DNA of 39,339 nucleotides from JBOFZL01 sp051655155 (lineage in GTDB: Bacteria; Bacillota; Clostridia; Peptostreptococcales; Filifactoraceae), in NCBI GenBank assembly GCA_051655155.1, contig JBOFZL010000085.1, forward strand, positions 1 to 39,339, given 5' to 3'. The notes under the pieces are model-generated. The model did not search any database, was not told the origin of the DNA, and saw only the letters and a list, made by a program, of their open reading frames with translations. Made by a program: the position numbers and the translations under genes. Shown piece after piece: positions 30,868 to 38,950 of this stretch (positions are counted from its first letter, which is position 1; each line of letters begins with the position of its first letter).

Positions 30868-32823
30868 CTAGTCTTTCATATAATAATTACATTCATAACC
30901 ATCAGCTTTTAATGGGAGTCCTGGAGCCCATTTTATCGGTAGCGCAAATATCTCATTTACTTCTTCTAAACTTCCAAATTCTTTAGGTACATCTAAAACT
31001 AACTCATCATGTACATGCATTACAATCTGATACCCAGCATCTTCTACCCTTAACATTGTTTCTCCTAAACAGTCTCTTGCAGTAGCTTGAACAATATTCT
31101 CTACTAGTTTAGGCCCATAAGTTTGTAATATAGTCCATTGTTTACTGGTCTGTTCCATACCCTCATAAGTAATTACATCTGATCCATGTGAACCTTCTTC
31201 TATCTTTGGTCTTAAGTAACTCAATCTTCTTCCTGAAGGTAATTCTATAAATAAAACTCCTGGATCATATATAAACTTAAGCCCAAATTGCATACTAACT
31301 GTAGTCCTTTCATTAATAGCTTTCTTAGCAGCTTTATCACAATCCCACCAAAACTTAGTTATATTAGGATTTGCATTTCTCCAACTCTTAACTAATCCAG
31401 GTAATTCTTCTTCAGGTATAGACTTTGATTTATCCATACTCATAATAGCTCCAACGCTTCCACCATAACCTAGTGCCAATTCTGCTATCTTTCCTTTTTG
31501 TCTTAAGTCACTACCTTTAGTAACTGCTTCAATAGGCACTTTAAACATTTGACTTGCTGAAGCTTCATATATCTTTCCATGTGTTTTAAAAACTTCTAGT
31601 CTCCAACTCTCTGATGCATACCAGGCAATCACTCTTGCCTCTATAGCTGAGAAGTCTGATACTATAAATCTATTTCCTTTACTTGGTATAAAAGCTGTTC
31701 TAATAAGTTGTGATAATGTATCTGGAATACTATCAAATAAAAATTCTACATCATCATATCGTCCTTCCTTTATACACTCCCTAGCATCATCTAAGTCTGG
31801 TAAATGATTCTGTGGTAAGTTTTGTACTTGTACTAATCTACCTGCCCATCTACCTGTCCTATTAGCCCCATAGAACTGTAACAGTCCTCTTACTCTATTA
31901 TCTGTCCTCTTAGCTTCTAGCATTGCCTGGTACTTCTTAATGCTTGTTTTAGCCATTAATTGTCTTAACTCTAAAACTCTTATAACACTTTCATCATTAG
32001 CATTTTCAATTAGTCCTGGGATACTATCTTTAGTAAGACTTGTTACTTCATATCCAACTTTATCACTTAGCCATTTTTTTAATTGAGTTGGACTATTTGG
32101 ATTACTTAATCCTGTTAGTTTTATAGCTTCTTCTTTAAGTCTTAATGAATATTCTTCATCACACCTTATTGCATTTTCTATTAACTTAATATCTAAGTTA
32201 ATTCCTCTATCATTTATTACTTGATCCAAATTCCATAGTTGTTTTTCTTTATCTAAAACTCTATATCTACTTAATTTATTTCTTATTTCTCTTTCTACTT
32301 CAACGTCTCTTATACAGTACTGTTTAAACAGTTCCCATTTTTCTAAATCATGTTCTGGAAGGTTTCTAGTTCTACCTCCATTTACTTTAGTTGGTTTACA
32401 AGGCTTACAGAAGTAATTTATTAAGGCTTTACCTTCCTTCATCTTTTGCTTATCTTCTTCAAGGTTTAAAGCCTTACCAACCATATCAAGACTTCCTGGT
32501 AATCCTAACCTTAAAGCTCTTACCATTGTGCAATCCCAATCTTTTGGATTACATTCTATTTTTTTAAAATTACTTCTAATAGCATTTCTTTCAAAATTAG
32601 CATTAAATGCAGTCTTTATAATATTTTCATCATATAACCCCATTAACACCTCTCCAGATAGTTTCTCTCCTTGTGTAAAATCTATTATTTGTACTGGTTC
32701 ATCGTCAAAAGCATAAGCAAATAACATTATTTCAAAATCAGGGGCCTCTACATATTTGTAGGCCCCTGTCTTTTTAATATCTGCACTGCTATATGTTTCA
32801 ACGTCTATAGCTAACGTCCTCAT
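30868..32823 (-). CDS. DNA polymerase I (family A), phage type
   Basis: A replicative polymerase of 651 residues. The 3'-5' exonuclease domain opens with D7 and E9 (LAIDVETYSS); polymerase motif A is at D390 (VSDFSAIEARVIAWYA), motif B near 441-454 (RQKGKIAELALGYG) and motif C at H605-D606-E607 (MHVHDELVLDVP). There is no 5'-3' exonuclease, as usual for this type. It follows the DUF2815 gene after a single base and is the core of the replication module. Confidence 0.97.
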   Translation of the reverse strand: MRTLAIDVETYSSADIKKTGAYKYVEAPDFEIMLFAYAFDDEPVQIIDFTQGEKLSGEVLMGLYDENIIKTAFNANFERNAIRSNFKKIECNPKDWDCTMVRALRLGLPGSLDMVGKALNLEEDKQKMKEGKALINYFCKPCKPTKVNGGRTRNLPEHDLEKWELFKQYCIRDVEVEREIRNKLSRYRVLDKEKQLWNLDQVINDRGINLDIKLIENAIRCDEEYSLRLKEEAIKLTGLSNPNSPTQLKKWLSDKVGYEVTSLTKDSIPGLIENANDESVIRVLELRQLMAKTSIKKYQAMLEAKRTDNRVRGLLQFYGANRTGRWAGRLVQVQNLPQNHLPDLDDARECIKEGRYDDVEFLFDSIPDTLSQLIRTAFIPSKGNRFIVSDFSAIEARVIAWYASESWRLEVFKTHGKIYEASASQMFKVPIEAVTKGSDLRQKGKIAELALGYGGSVGAIMSMDKSKSIPEEELPGLVKSWRNANPNITKFWWDCDKAAKKAINERTTVSMQFGLKFIYDPGVLFIELPSGRRLSYLRPKIEEGSHGSDVITYEGMEQTSKQWTILQTYGPKLVENIVQATARDCLGETMLRVEDAGYQIVMHVHDELVLDVPKEFGSLEEVNEIFALPIKWAPGLPLKADGYECNYYMKD

Positions 32824-32824
32824 A

Positions 32825-33388
32825 CTAGTTACCTAAGAAATCATCATCTGCTGATCCTAAAGAATCAAAGTCATCTTCTGCTCTAGTGAATCCTCCAAGT
32901 GATTCTCCATCTGCTAACTTTTGAATATTTCCTAATCCTGCTGCTATTCCTTTATTTCCATTTGCATTGTAAGCATAGAAGTTAATTGTTAGTCTTGCAT
33001 AGCAACCACTATATACTTCTGTTGCATCTAGTACAGGTTGTACATTTATATCAACTATTCCTGGTTTATTTTTGCTTGATGCATTTAAGAAGTAGCAACC
33101 TGCATATGCTTCGTCTCCTTCACGATCTATATCTCCATCTCTTAAAGGTGTCTTTAAATTAGCTGGTATCTTATTACCAAACTTACCTTTACCTTCTTCT
33201 TTGGCTTGATTAACTGCATCCTTTATAGCTTGTAATGTAACCTTATCTGATTTTGGAATTATTACTGATACTGAATACTTTGGTTCATTTCCTTCTATTG
33301 CATGAGGCTCAAATATATGAGCATATGATAATCTAACCTTTCCTGTAGTTACCTTAGTTCCTTTTCTGCTTGCTTTTACATTTGACAT
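32825..33388 (-). CDS. DUF2815 single-strand DNA-binding-like protein
   Basis: A 187-residue DUF2815 protein (TTGKVRLSYAHIFEPHAIEG, then PKYSVSVIIPKSDK, and YSGCYARLTINFYAYNANGN), an OB-fold type considered the phage single-strand binding protein. The acidic C-terminus (RAEDDFDSLGSADDDFLGN) is like that of SSB and probably recruits partners. It is normally next to DUF2800; here the HNH endonuclease gene lies between them. Confidence 0.92.
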   Translation of the reverse strand: MSNVKASRKGTKVTTGKVRLSYAHIFEPHAIEGNEPKYSVSVIIPKSDKVTLQAIKDAVNQAKEEGKGKFGNKIPANLKTPLRDGDIDREGDEAYAGCYFLNASSKNKPGIVDINVQPVLDATEVYSGCYARLTINFYAYNANGNKGIAAGLGNIQKLADGESLGGFTRAEDDFDSLGSADDDFLGN

Positions 33389-33411
33389 TTTAATTTCCTC
33401 GCTTTCATTAT

Positions 33412-34107
33412 TTAAAATTTATTTAATAAGGCTCTTTCGCCTAAAAATTGAATTGCTACTTGATTATATTTTTTAGCTGCTTCTATAGCACTATCAAAAT
33501 ATCCTAATGATTTTCTCTTACCAGCTATGGTTATTCTAGCTTGATACTTACCTTCTTTTTGGTGTGTAACTCCTCTATACCCAGTTATATTGGTTCTAAT
33601 AAACACTCTATTGATAGCCCAGTTAGTATTTCTATCTACATCATTTAATCTTGCGTATCCCCCAAATAATTCAACAGCTTTTTCATTATAAGCACAAGCT
33701 GCATCTATCTCATTATTGAAATACCCTAGATGAATTGATTTTCCATCTATTTTTATAAGAGATAACCATAATGACTTTTCTTTGCTCCAAAACACCCCTT
33801 TATATACTGATGACTTTTTATTTACATTCCTACAACGATTAAAAGCATTTTGTTGAGCTGTTACTATCCTTAAATTTGCTTTTCTGTTATCTAATCTATC
33901 TCCATTTATATGATCTACCACATATTTACTACTAGCCTTAACTAGTCTTCTATGAAGAAATACTGTTATTGTCCTGTTATTCTTTTTAATACTTCTTGCA
34001 GCATAACCACCTTTATGCATATACCACTTATACTTAGCTACTAAATCATAATCTTCGCTATCTATTAATGCTATTTCTCCACTAGCTAATATTAATTCTT
34101 TTACCAT
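33412..34107 (-). CDS. HNH homing endonuclease with two AP2 domains
   Basis: A 231-residue free-standing homing endonuclease. The HNH motif is at about 65-83 (VDHINGDRLDNRKANLR). Two AP2 DNA-binding domains follow, at about 99-150 (YKGVFWSKEKSLWLSLI ... LGYFNNEIDAACAYN) and 178-228 (YRGVTHQKEGKYQARITI ... LGYFDSAIEAAKKYN), and look like a duplication. It sits between DUF2800 and DUF2815, usually neighbours, so it looks like a mobile insertion. No intron ends are apparent. Confidence 0.94.
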   Translation of the reverse strand: MVKELILASGEIALIDSEDYDLVAKYKWYMHKGGYAARSIKKNNRTITVFLHRRLVKASSKYVVDHINGDRLDNRKANLRIVTAQQNAFNRCRNVNKKSSVYKGVFWSKEKSLWLSLIKIDGKSIHLGYFNNEIDAACAYNEKAVELFGGYARLNDVDRNTNWAINRVFIRTNITGYRGVTHQKEGKYQARITIAGKRKSLGYFDSAIEAAKKYNQVAIQFLGERALLNKF

Positions 34108-34109
34108 TA

Positions 34110-35264
34110 TTAGGCTCTCTCGAAATCAATTTTAGCTGGGTTATATATTTCCCTCTTATCGGTTTCTGGAACTAGGCAAGGACGTCCTGGTGGCTTCTCT
34201 ATGAAATCACCTACTAAAGCATTGAATTGTTTCTTACCAATTGATTTCTCCATAGCTGTAACTGTTAATAGCTCCTGAGGTTTAAATATATTTTCTTCTT
34301 CATAACCTTCTGACCTTAAAACTTCTACTATAGCTGACTTATCTGTATACTTTCTATTACTTCTACCTTCTACTAATTTAAAGCCTTCAAACTCTTCACC
34401 TTGCAATGCTTGTTCAAGTGCAAAGTCTTTAATATCACTTGCCCAATTAACTAAATCATCAACTCTTTGTAATATATAAGCTACATCATCATTATCTAAA
34501 GTTTTAGGTTCTTCAAAGTCATACTTAGCTAATTCCATATTCTTATCAGCTCTTGCCTTACATACTGCTTTAGCTCTACAGAATCTACAATGGTCCCCAG
34601 CACAAAACTCACCTTCACCTTTAAACGCAATCTCAGCAGTCGGTTTAACTTCTTCATTTGCCCAGGTTAATAATTCTTGTACTGTTATTTCATCAGTACT
34701 TATACTATCTAGTCTAGGTTGTATTATAGTCATTCTCACTTTTTCAATATCATACAAGAAACTAAATTCTTTTAAAGCACCTAAGGCATACAATCGCATT
34801 TGTTTATTGTTTTCTGCACTTACTGGAACACCCTTACCATACTTAAGATCTATAATCTCTATAGTTCCATCTGCTATTATCGTAAAGTCTCCTGTACCAA
34901 ATCCCTGTGGTACCCATTCACTAAAATCTAACCTTTGTTCTATCTTAGATACTGCATCAGGTGTATTTGCTTTGGCTTCACTAACTCTCTCCATACAAGT
35001 TTCAATGTATGTTTCAACATAATCAGGCATATCTTCACTAAACAGTTCATTATCCTTTGTTAGCTTATTTACCCTAGTTGTATAAACTCTTTTAGTAATC
35101 TCACCTAATGCAAGCTTTAAGCCTAACTCTCCAAGTTCATGAGCTAATGTTCCTTCTGCTGCAAACACACTTGACTTGTTTTCAAATCCTTGTTCTAGTC
35201 TTGCAGATGGAGGGCAAGCCATCCACCTACTAGCACCAGACGCACTTAATATTGCGTGTGCCAT
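34110..35264 (-). CDS. DUF2800 RecB/Cas4-like nuclease
   Basis: A 384-residue DUF2800 protein. LSASGASRWMACPPSARLE and FAAEGTLAHELGELGL (near 36-50) are typical of RecB-like nucleases; the catalytic part follows (TGDFTIIADG, then IEIIDLKYGKG with D and K). The C-terminal cysteines CAGDHCRFCRAKAVC (about 222-236), with the N-terminal C17, could hold a Cas4-like iron-sulfur cluster. It probably processes phage DNA ends with the SSB-like partner. Confidence 0.92.
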   Translation of the reverse strand: MAHAILSASGASRWMACPPSARLEQGFENKSSVFAAEGTLAHELGELGLKLALGEITKRVYTTRVNKLTKDNELFSEDMPDYVETYIETCMERVSEAKANTPDAVSKIEQRLDFSEWVPQGFGTGDFTIIADGTIEIIDLKYGKGVPVSAENNKQMRLYALGALKEFSFLYDIEKVRMTIIQPRLDSISTDEITVQELLTWANEEVKPTAEIAFKGEGEFCAGDHCRFCRAKAVCKARADKNMELAKYDFEEPKTLDNDDVAYILQRVDDLVNWASDIKDFALEQALQGEEFEGFKLVEGRSNRKYTDKSAIVEVLRSEGYEEENIFKPQELLTVTAMEKSIGKKQFNALVGDFIEKPPGRPCLVPETDKREIYNPAKIDFERA

Positions 35265-35671
35265 TATAATAACGCCTCCACATCCTTAACTATTGCTACA
35301 TAATCTTCTTCTTTAACCTCTGTTACCTTCTTAACTCCATATCGCCCCAATACCTCTTTAGCTTCAGAACTTCTTCCTAGCTTAGAAAGTTCTATAAATT
35401 TGGATCTTACAAATTCCTTAGTAATTTTAAGTTCTTCATCTTTCTTCTTATCCTCTGTAACTACTGTTTCTTCTTTTGGATCATCAGCTTTAACTTCTTC
35501 ATTTACTTCTTTAGCTACTACCTTACCATCTTCTCTAACTTTTACTATCTTCTTAGTTTCTTTTTTGGGTTCTATATTAAACTTTGGAAAATCTGTTGGG
35601 GTATCACCTTTAAATAACCCTACGAAATCTAATATTTCCTCATTTGAATTGAACTCTGCTAAAATTTTCAT
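35264..35671 (-). CDS. acidic/basic linker protein of the replication operon, 135 aa
   Basis: Three parts are visible: a short N-terminal fold (MKILAEFNSNEEILDFVGLF), a low-complexity Lys/Glu region (about 35-85) and a C-terminal helical domain (FVRSKFIELSKLGRSSEAKE, YGVKKVTEVKEEDYVAIVKD). This last pattern is common in phage proteins beside DUF2800 genes, but its function is unknown to me. The stop overlaps the DUF2800 start by one base. Confidence 0.78.
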   Translation of the reverse strand: MKILAEFNSNEEILDFVGLFKGDTPTDFPKFNIEPKKETKKIVKVREDGKVVAKEVNEEVKADDPKEETVVTEDKKKDEELKITKEFVRSKFIELSKLGRSSEAKEVLGRYGVKKVTEVKEEDYVAIVKDVEALL

Positions 35672-35689
35672 AATTTACATTCCTCCTAT

Positions 35690-35923
35690 TTATCTTAAAA
35701 TTTCAAAACCTTCTATATCAACTTTTTGTACTATCCATTTAGTGGCCTTCTCTACCTTACTTTTAACCTTTGTATACCTTTGGAATATTGCTACTCCATA
35801 GGATTCGTTAGCTTCTACAACTACTACATCACCTTCTTTTAATTCCTCAATGTAAGTTAAATAAGAATACTCCTGGTCAAAACTACCTCTTACAAATTTA
35901 ACAACTGCTACTGTATTCACCAT
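35690..35923 (-). CDS. hypothetical beta-rich protein, 77 aa
   Basis: A 77-residue protein with an SH3-like strand pattern (VAVVKFVRGSFDQEYSYLT, EGDVVVVEANESYGVAIFQR). Small proteins of this kind are common in Firmicute phage early regions. GGAGGT precedes the ATG and lies in the last codons of the upstream gene. No firm family. Confidence 0.72.
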   Translation of the reverse strand: MVNTVAVVKFVRGSFDQEYSYLTYIEELKEGDVVVVEANESYGVAIFQRYTKVKSKVEKATKWIVQKVDIEGFEILR

Positions 35924-36189
35924 ATACCTCCTAACGCTAAGATCTTCTCTCTTCTTCTCTTAGGAAGCTTCATTAGTTCATCAAAATCACAAACTACAAA
36001 ACCTGTTTTCCAACTAGTTATAAAAAATGCTCTTGGAGTTATATCTTTTATAGGTGGTTCTGGAACTAATCTCATATCAGAAATCTTATGTTTTCTAATA
36101 TATTCATTTCTCCAAGCTTCTCTTTTAGTTTCTATAATCTCTTTCTTAGCTCTTTCTATCTCTAATTCATAATTTCTAATGACTATCAC
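35917..36189 (-). CDS. hypothetical helical protein, about 87-90 aa
   Basis: A charged protein (YELEIERAKKEIIETKREAWRN helix, then PRAFFITSWKTGFVVCDFDE). The start is uncertain: GTG at 36189 lies on top of the AGAGGTG ribosome binding site, whereas an ATT at 36180 is six bases behind it. ATT starts are rare. The end overlaps the next gene by 7 bases. Function unknown. Confidence 0.65.
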   Translation of the reverse strand: MIVIRNYELEIERAKKEIIETKREAWRNEYIRKHKISDMRLVPEPPIKDITPRAFFITSWKTGFVVCDFDELMKLPKRRREKILALGGIW

Positions 36190-36230
36190 CTCTAATTCTG
36201 TTATAATTTATTTAAGTTTTTATTTGATTT

Positions 36231-36270
36231 GCACGCATTGGTATTGGTAGTACTAATGTGTGTATTTTTT
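36231..36270 (+). terminator. plus-strand terminator-like hairpin
   Basis: GCACGCATTGGTA pairs with TACTAATGTGTGT through 13 pairs, three of them G-U on the plus strand only, and ATTTTTT follows. On the minus strand these positions are A-C mismatches. It would stop rightward antisense transcription in the early region. Confidence 0.55.
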
Positions 36271-36516
36271 ATCTCTTGGGATAAGTCTGCTATTATTCTT
36301 TCTTACATCAATCTTATATCCCTTTCGCCTTAATTCATTTACTCTCTGTAAGATTGACGTCTCTGTCCTCTCTAATGCAAATGCCATTTCTTCAGAACCT
36401 ATTTTTGTATACCAGCCAATTAGATAATCCATATCTTCTTTGGTCCACTTTGATCCTGTTTTTCCAAAAAACTCTTTGTTATATTTAAGTCTTCCAAACC
36501 TATCAACCTCTAACAT
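36253..36516 (-). CDS. SANT/Myb-like DNA-binding protein, 87 aa
   Basis: The region KWTKEDMDYLIGWYTKIGSE with RTETSILQRVNELRRKGYKI resembles a SANT/Myb-like or GcrA-like helical DNA-binding domain. ATG at 36516 is chosen: it follows AGGGAGG and the upstream TGA. The frame extends 27 bases further upstream without a good start. It probably regulates early genes (inference). Confidence 0.72.
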   Translation of the reverse strand: MLEVDRFGRLKYNKEFFGKTGSKWTKEDMDYLIGWYTKIGSEEMAFALERTETSILQRVNELRRKGYKIDVRKNNSRLIPRDKKYTH

Positions 36517-36517
36517 C

Positions 36518-36670
36518 TCAATACCTGACCTCCCTAGTCTCACCAGTGTGAATATTAACTATTAAAATGTTATATGGAGTTCTTTTCACCCTGAACCATT
36601 CCTCAGGATCTAAGTCTATTTTCTTAAGCGCCATTTTTTCCAATCTTGTCAATCTCTTACCATTTTTCAT
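36518..36670 (-). CDS. small DUF6906-like protein, 50 aa
   Basis: A 50-residue protein (MKNGKRLTRLEKMALKKIDL, DPEEWFRVKRTPYNILIVNI). The order of a basic start, LDPEEW and a short strand ending resembles small phage proteins of the DUF6906 type. GGAGG precedes the ATG and its TGA is just before the next start, so it is coupled. Role unknown. Confidence 0.72.
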   Translation of the reverse strand: MKNGKRLTRLEKMALKKIDLDPEEWFRVKRTPYNILIVNIHTGETREVRY

Positions 36671-36686
36671 GGTTTGTCCTCCTTTT

Positions 36687-36929
36687 CTATAAACTTGGAT
36701 TAACTTTAATCATTAATACATCTTCTGTTATTTCATATCCTAATATCCAATCTTCCTGGCAACAATAAATTATTCCTTCTCTATTCTTAAATATAATCAT
36801 GTTTAAGCAGTTTCCCCTATAAGCCTTATTAAATATCCTTGAATATGTTGAACCATCTTCAGCATTGAATACAATTAAGGTAATCTCTCTTTTATTACCT
36901 TTAAGTTCTTCTAATATCTTTTTAATCAA
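36687..36929 (-). CDS. hypothetical protein, 80 aa
   Basis: A small alpha/beta protein (ITLIVFNAEDGSTYSRIFN, MIIFKNREGIIYCCQEDW). Its ATG overlaps the end of the upstream gene (ATGA). No family is recognised. It lies in the early operon between the antirepressor and the SANT-like gene. Confidence 0.7.
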   Translation of the reverse strand: MIKKILEELKGNKREITLIVFNAEDGSTYSRIFNKAYRGNCLNMIIFKNREGIIYCCQEDWILGYEITEDVLMIKVNPSL

Positions 36930-37141
36930 CTATCTTCCCTCCACTTTCTCCATTTTTTCCCCATCATGAAGTCATTTAATTGTAAAATTTCTTTTTCAAC
37001 TTCTATCCCATATTCATCATAAATCACTCTATAAACAGAGTTATTATGAATTTCAAGCCTACTTATCCACTTATTCTCTTTAAAGTAATACTGGTTATAT
37101 GGCAGGTCTTTTAATACCTCTAGTAATCCATACCCATTCAT
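36926..37141 (-). CDS. hypothetical protein, 71 aa
   Basis: A 71-residue protein (MNGYGLLEVLKDLPYNQYYF, RLEIHNNSVYRVIYDEYGIE) with a strand-rich middle and a basic end (GKKWRKWREDS). It follows the antirepressor after 2 bases and overlaps the next gene. Unknown function. Confidence 0.7.
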   Translation of the reverse strand: MNGYGLLEVLKDLPYNQYYFKENKWISRLEIHNNSVYRVIYDEYGIEVEKEILQLNDFMMGKKWRKWREDS

Positions 37142-37143
37142 GC

Positions 37144-37857
37144 TTAAAACTCCATATTTTCTATATAAGCAAATACTGCATTATATTTACCTACTGGTAT
37201 CTCTTCCCACTTAGTAACTCCAAATTCTCTAAAAACTTTACTTTTAGCCTTAGTATATAAATAATGACTAGCAGGTATTGTTCTTTTATAGGCTTTAAAT
37301 AGCTCTTCTTTTAGCTTGCCTGTAAGACTCTTAGTATTTCTTGCTCTTAACCCTACCATGTCCGCCATAGCTTCTATCTGACTATCTTTAACCCTAATAC
37401 TATCTTTCACAAACTCATGTAACCCTGCGGTAACAACTTGTAATAATTGAGCTGCTTGTACTTGTGTAGTTTGACTTACTGTTAATTGATTATTTTCTCT
37501 TTCTTCATCTAAACTAACTAAGAAGTTCTTAAACCTCATTGCTTTCTCACTGTGACATTCTAATGCTAATCTTTTACTCAACCAGCTACTCATGTAAATT
37601 TGATTACGATCATCTGAATTTTCTATTTCTTCTAAGATGTAACTTATTTCTTCTTTATTTTGTGTCGGCATATCTTTGCCGATAGCTTTAATTACTTCTA
37701 ACCTATCTTTTACTTGAGTCCATCTAACACTTTCATATCCCCTGGTTTTATTTACCAAACCACAACATTTAGCTACATGAACTAAATTTATAATTGTCTT
37801 CCCTTCATTGGTTGTAATTTTTACTTCTTGTCCTTCAAATATTTTTAATTCATTCAT
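37144..37857 (-). CDS. phage antirepressor
   Basis: A 237-residue antirepressor-type protein. The N-terminal part (LKIFEGQEVKITTNEGKTII, LVHVAKCCGLVN) is a BRO/P22-AR-like domain; the C-terminal half (SIRVKDSQIEAMADMVGLRA, YTKAKSKVFREFGVTKWEEI) resembles ORF6C/AntB-type ends. Such proteins bind or titrate the repressor and favour lytic growth. It lies two genes behind the lysis-lysogeny switch. Confidence 0.85.
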   Translation of the reverse strand: MNELKIFEGQEVKITTNEGKTIINLVHVAKCCGLVNKTRGYESVRWTQVKDRLEVIKAIGKDMPTQNKEEISYILEEIENSDDRNQIYMSSWLSKRLALECHSEKAMRFKNFLVSLDEERENNQLTVSQTTQVQAAQLLQVVTAGLHEFVKDSIRVKDSQIEAMADMVGLRARNTKSLTGKLKEELFKAYKRTIPASHYLYTKAKSKVFREFGVTKWEEIPVGKYNAVFAYIENMEF

Positions 37858-37873
37858 CTACTCTTCTACCTCC

Positions 37874-38155
37874 TTAATTTGCTATTAAAGCATTCATTGA
37901 ATTTACAATTGCTCCTAATGACTCTATTTTCATTTTTAATAATTCATTTTCTTTTTCTAGTTGCTGAATATAAATATTACTTTTATATTCTTCTTCATTT
38001 TTAACACCTAAGAATAGATTTAAATCTTTTTCTAATATTCTCCATTCACGCCCTATTTTTCTACCTTGTATTTCTTTAGTAATTAACTTCTCTCTCACAG
38101 TCTGTTTACTTACACCTAATCTTTTGGATATCTCATCAACTGTTACATATTTCAT
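37874..38155 (-). CDS. excisionase-like HTH protein
   Basis: A 93-residue protein with an N-terminal winged MerR/excisionase-type HTH (VTVDEISKRLGVSKQTVREK, KIGREWRILEKDLNLFL) and a coiled-coil tail (QQLEKENELLKMKIESLG). It may be the Xis that directs the integrase to excision, or a regulator. It overlaps the Cro-like gene by one base and is not next to int, which is common when Xis is in the early operon. Confidence 0.78.
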   Translation of the reverse strand: MKYVTVDEISKRLGVSKQTVREKLITKEIQGRKIGREWRILEKDLNLFLGVKNEEEYKSNIYIQQLEKENELLKMKIESLGAIVNSMNALIAN

Positions 38156-38373
38156 TAAACCACCTCCTTTATATTTTCATTACAGTTTTCCGGAAATAAT
38201 TCAGATAAACTTACTCCCAGTACTGAACTTATTTTTCTAGCATTTACAAGGCTTGGAGTAGAATTACCATTCACAATATCATAAAAGGTTGATGTTGATA
38301 TCCCTATCTTTTTAATTACAAATGTGGCTTTTAACCCTTTTTCATTTATAACTTTCTTTATTATGTTATTCAT
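38155..38373 (-). CDS. Cro-like XRE regulator (first early gene)
   Basis: A 72-residue HTH protein (ATFVIKKIGISTSTFYDIVNG) in the Cro position, first leftward gene across from the repressor. The ATG at 38373 has AAAGGAGGTG seven bases before it; the frame is open another 69 bases upstream through the promoter, which is not coding. It likely binds the ACCGGTT-type operators. Confidence 0.88.
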   Translation of the reverse strand: MNNIIKKVINEKGLKATFVIKKIGISTSTFYDIVNGNSTPSLVNARKISSVLGVSLSELFPENCNENIKEVV

Positions 38374-38412
38374 AATCACACCTCCTTTCGGATAACCGGT
38401 TAATATATTCAA

Positions 38413-38441
38413 ATTATATTTCCGTTTTACCGGTTTGTCCA
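38413..38441 (-). promoter_or_regulatory. early leftward promoter
   Basis: TGGACA (38441-38436), 17 bases and TATAAT (38418-38413) on the minus strand. An operator lies in the spacer and the TAACCGGTTA palindrome just after the start point, so repressor would block early genes. Confidence 0.8.
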
Positions 38442-38523
38442 ATTCAGAAAACCGTATAACGTTTCCAATTTTTAAATTATCTCTTATTTCCTCATTTTTT
38501 CTCTTTTTTTCAATAAAATACTA

Positions 38524-38552
38524 TTTACTTTACCGAAATTTAATGTTATTAT
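38524..38552 (+). promoter_or_regulatory. repressor promoter
   Basis: TTTACT, a 17-base spacer and TATTAT with an extended TG (38544-38552) lie upstream of the repressor gene; an operator-like TTACCGAAAT is in the spacer, allowing autoregulation. Confidence 0.6.
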
Positions 38553-38585
38553 ATTTCTGTAAACCGAAATATGAAAGGTGATGTT

Positions 38586-38945
38586 ATGAAATCTTTAAGT
38601 GTAGTATTAAAAGAAATTAGAGAAAATAAGGGATTGACATTAAAAGAACTTTCACAAAAAAGCGGCGTTGGACCTAGCACTATATCTGATATAGAAAATG
38701 GTAAAGCCCAAAATCCAAGAATAGAAACTTTGGTTAATTTGTCCAAAGCTCTAGAAATTGAGCCTAAAGTATTATTAAATGTATTTTGGGGTAATCCACC
38801 TAACGAATCAGAAACACAAAAAAACAACATTATAGATGATGATGTAAGAGCTATAGCTCGTGATATGAAAAAACTATCAACAAAGAACAAAAATTTATTA
38901 AAGCAATTAATTGAATCTATGAAAGAAGCCGGAGATGATGATTAG
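38586..38945 (+). CDS. lysogeny repressor, XRE family (ImmR-like)
   Basis: A 119-residue repressor with an N-terminal Cro/C1 HTH (LTLKELSQKSGVGPSTISDI near 17-36) and a helical C-terminal dimerisation part. ATG at 38586 has AAAGGTG six bases upstream; an ATG at 38571 overlaps that site. It lacks a LexA-like peptidase domain, and the next gene encodes an ImmA-type peptidase, matching the ICEBs1 ImmR-ImmA arrangement in which cleavage by the partner relieves repression. Confidence 0.9.
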   Translation: MKSLSVVLKEIRENKGLTLKELSQKSGVGPSTISDIENGKAQNPRIETLVNLSKALEIEPKVLLNVFWGNPPNESETQKNNIIDDDVRAIARDMKKLSTKNKNLLKQLIESMKEAGDDD

Positions 38946-38950
38946 TAATT

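Larger units (their letters stand above)
38374..38585. promoter_or_regulatory. lysis-lysogeny control region with CCGG-type operators
   Basis: The divergent gap between Cro-like gene and repressor contains related words: TAACCGGTTA palindrome (38393-38402), TTACCGGTTT (38427-38436), AAAACCGTAT (38448-38457), TTACCGAAAT (38530-38539) and GTAAACCGAAAT (about 38559-38570). They overlap both promoters. These are probable operators for the repressor and Cro-like protein, and differ from the AACG-type operators at 5.1 kb. Confidence 0.72.
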
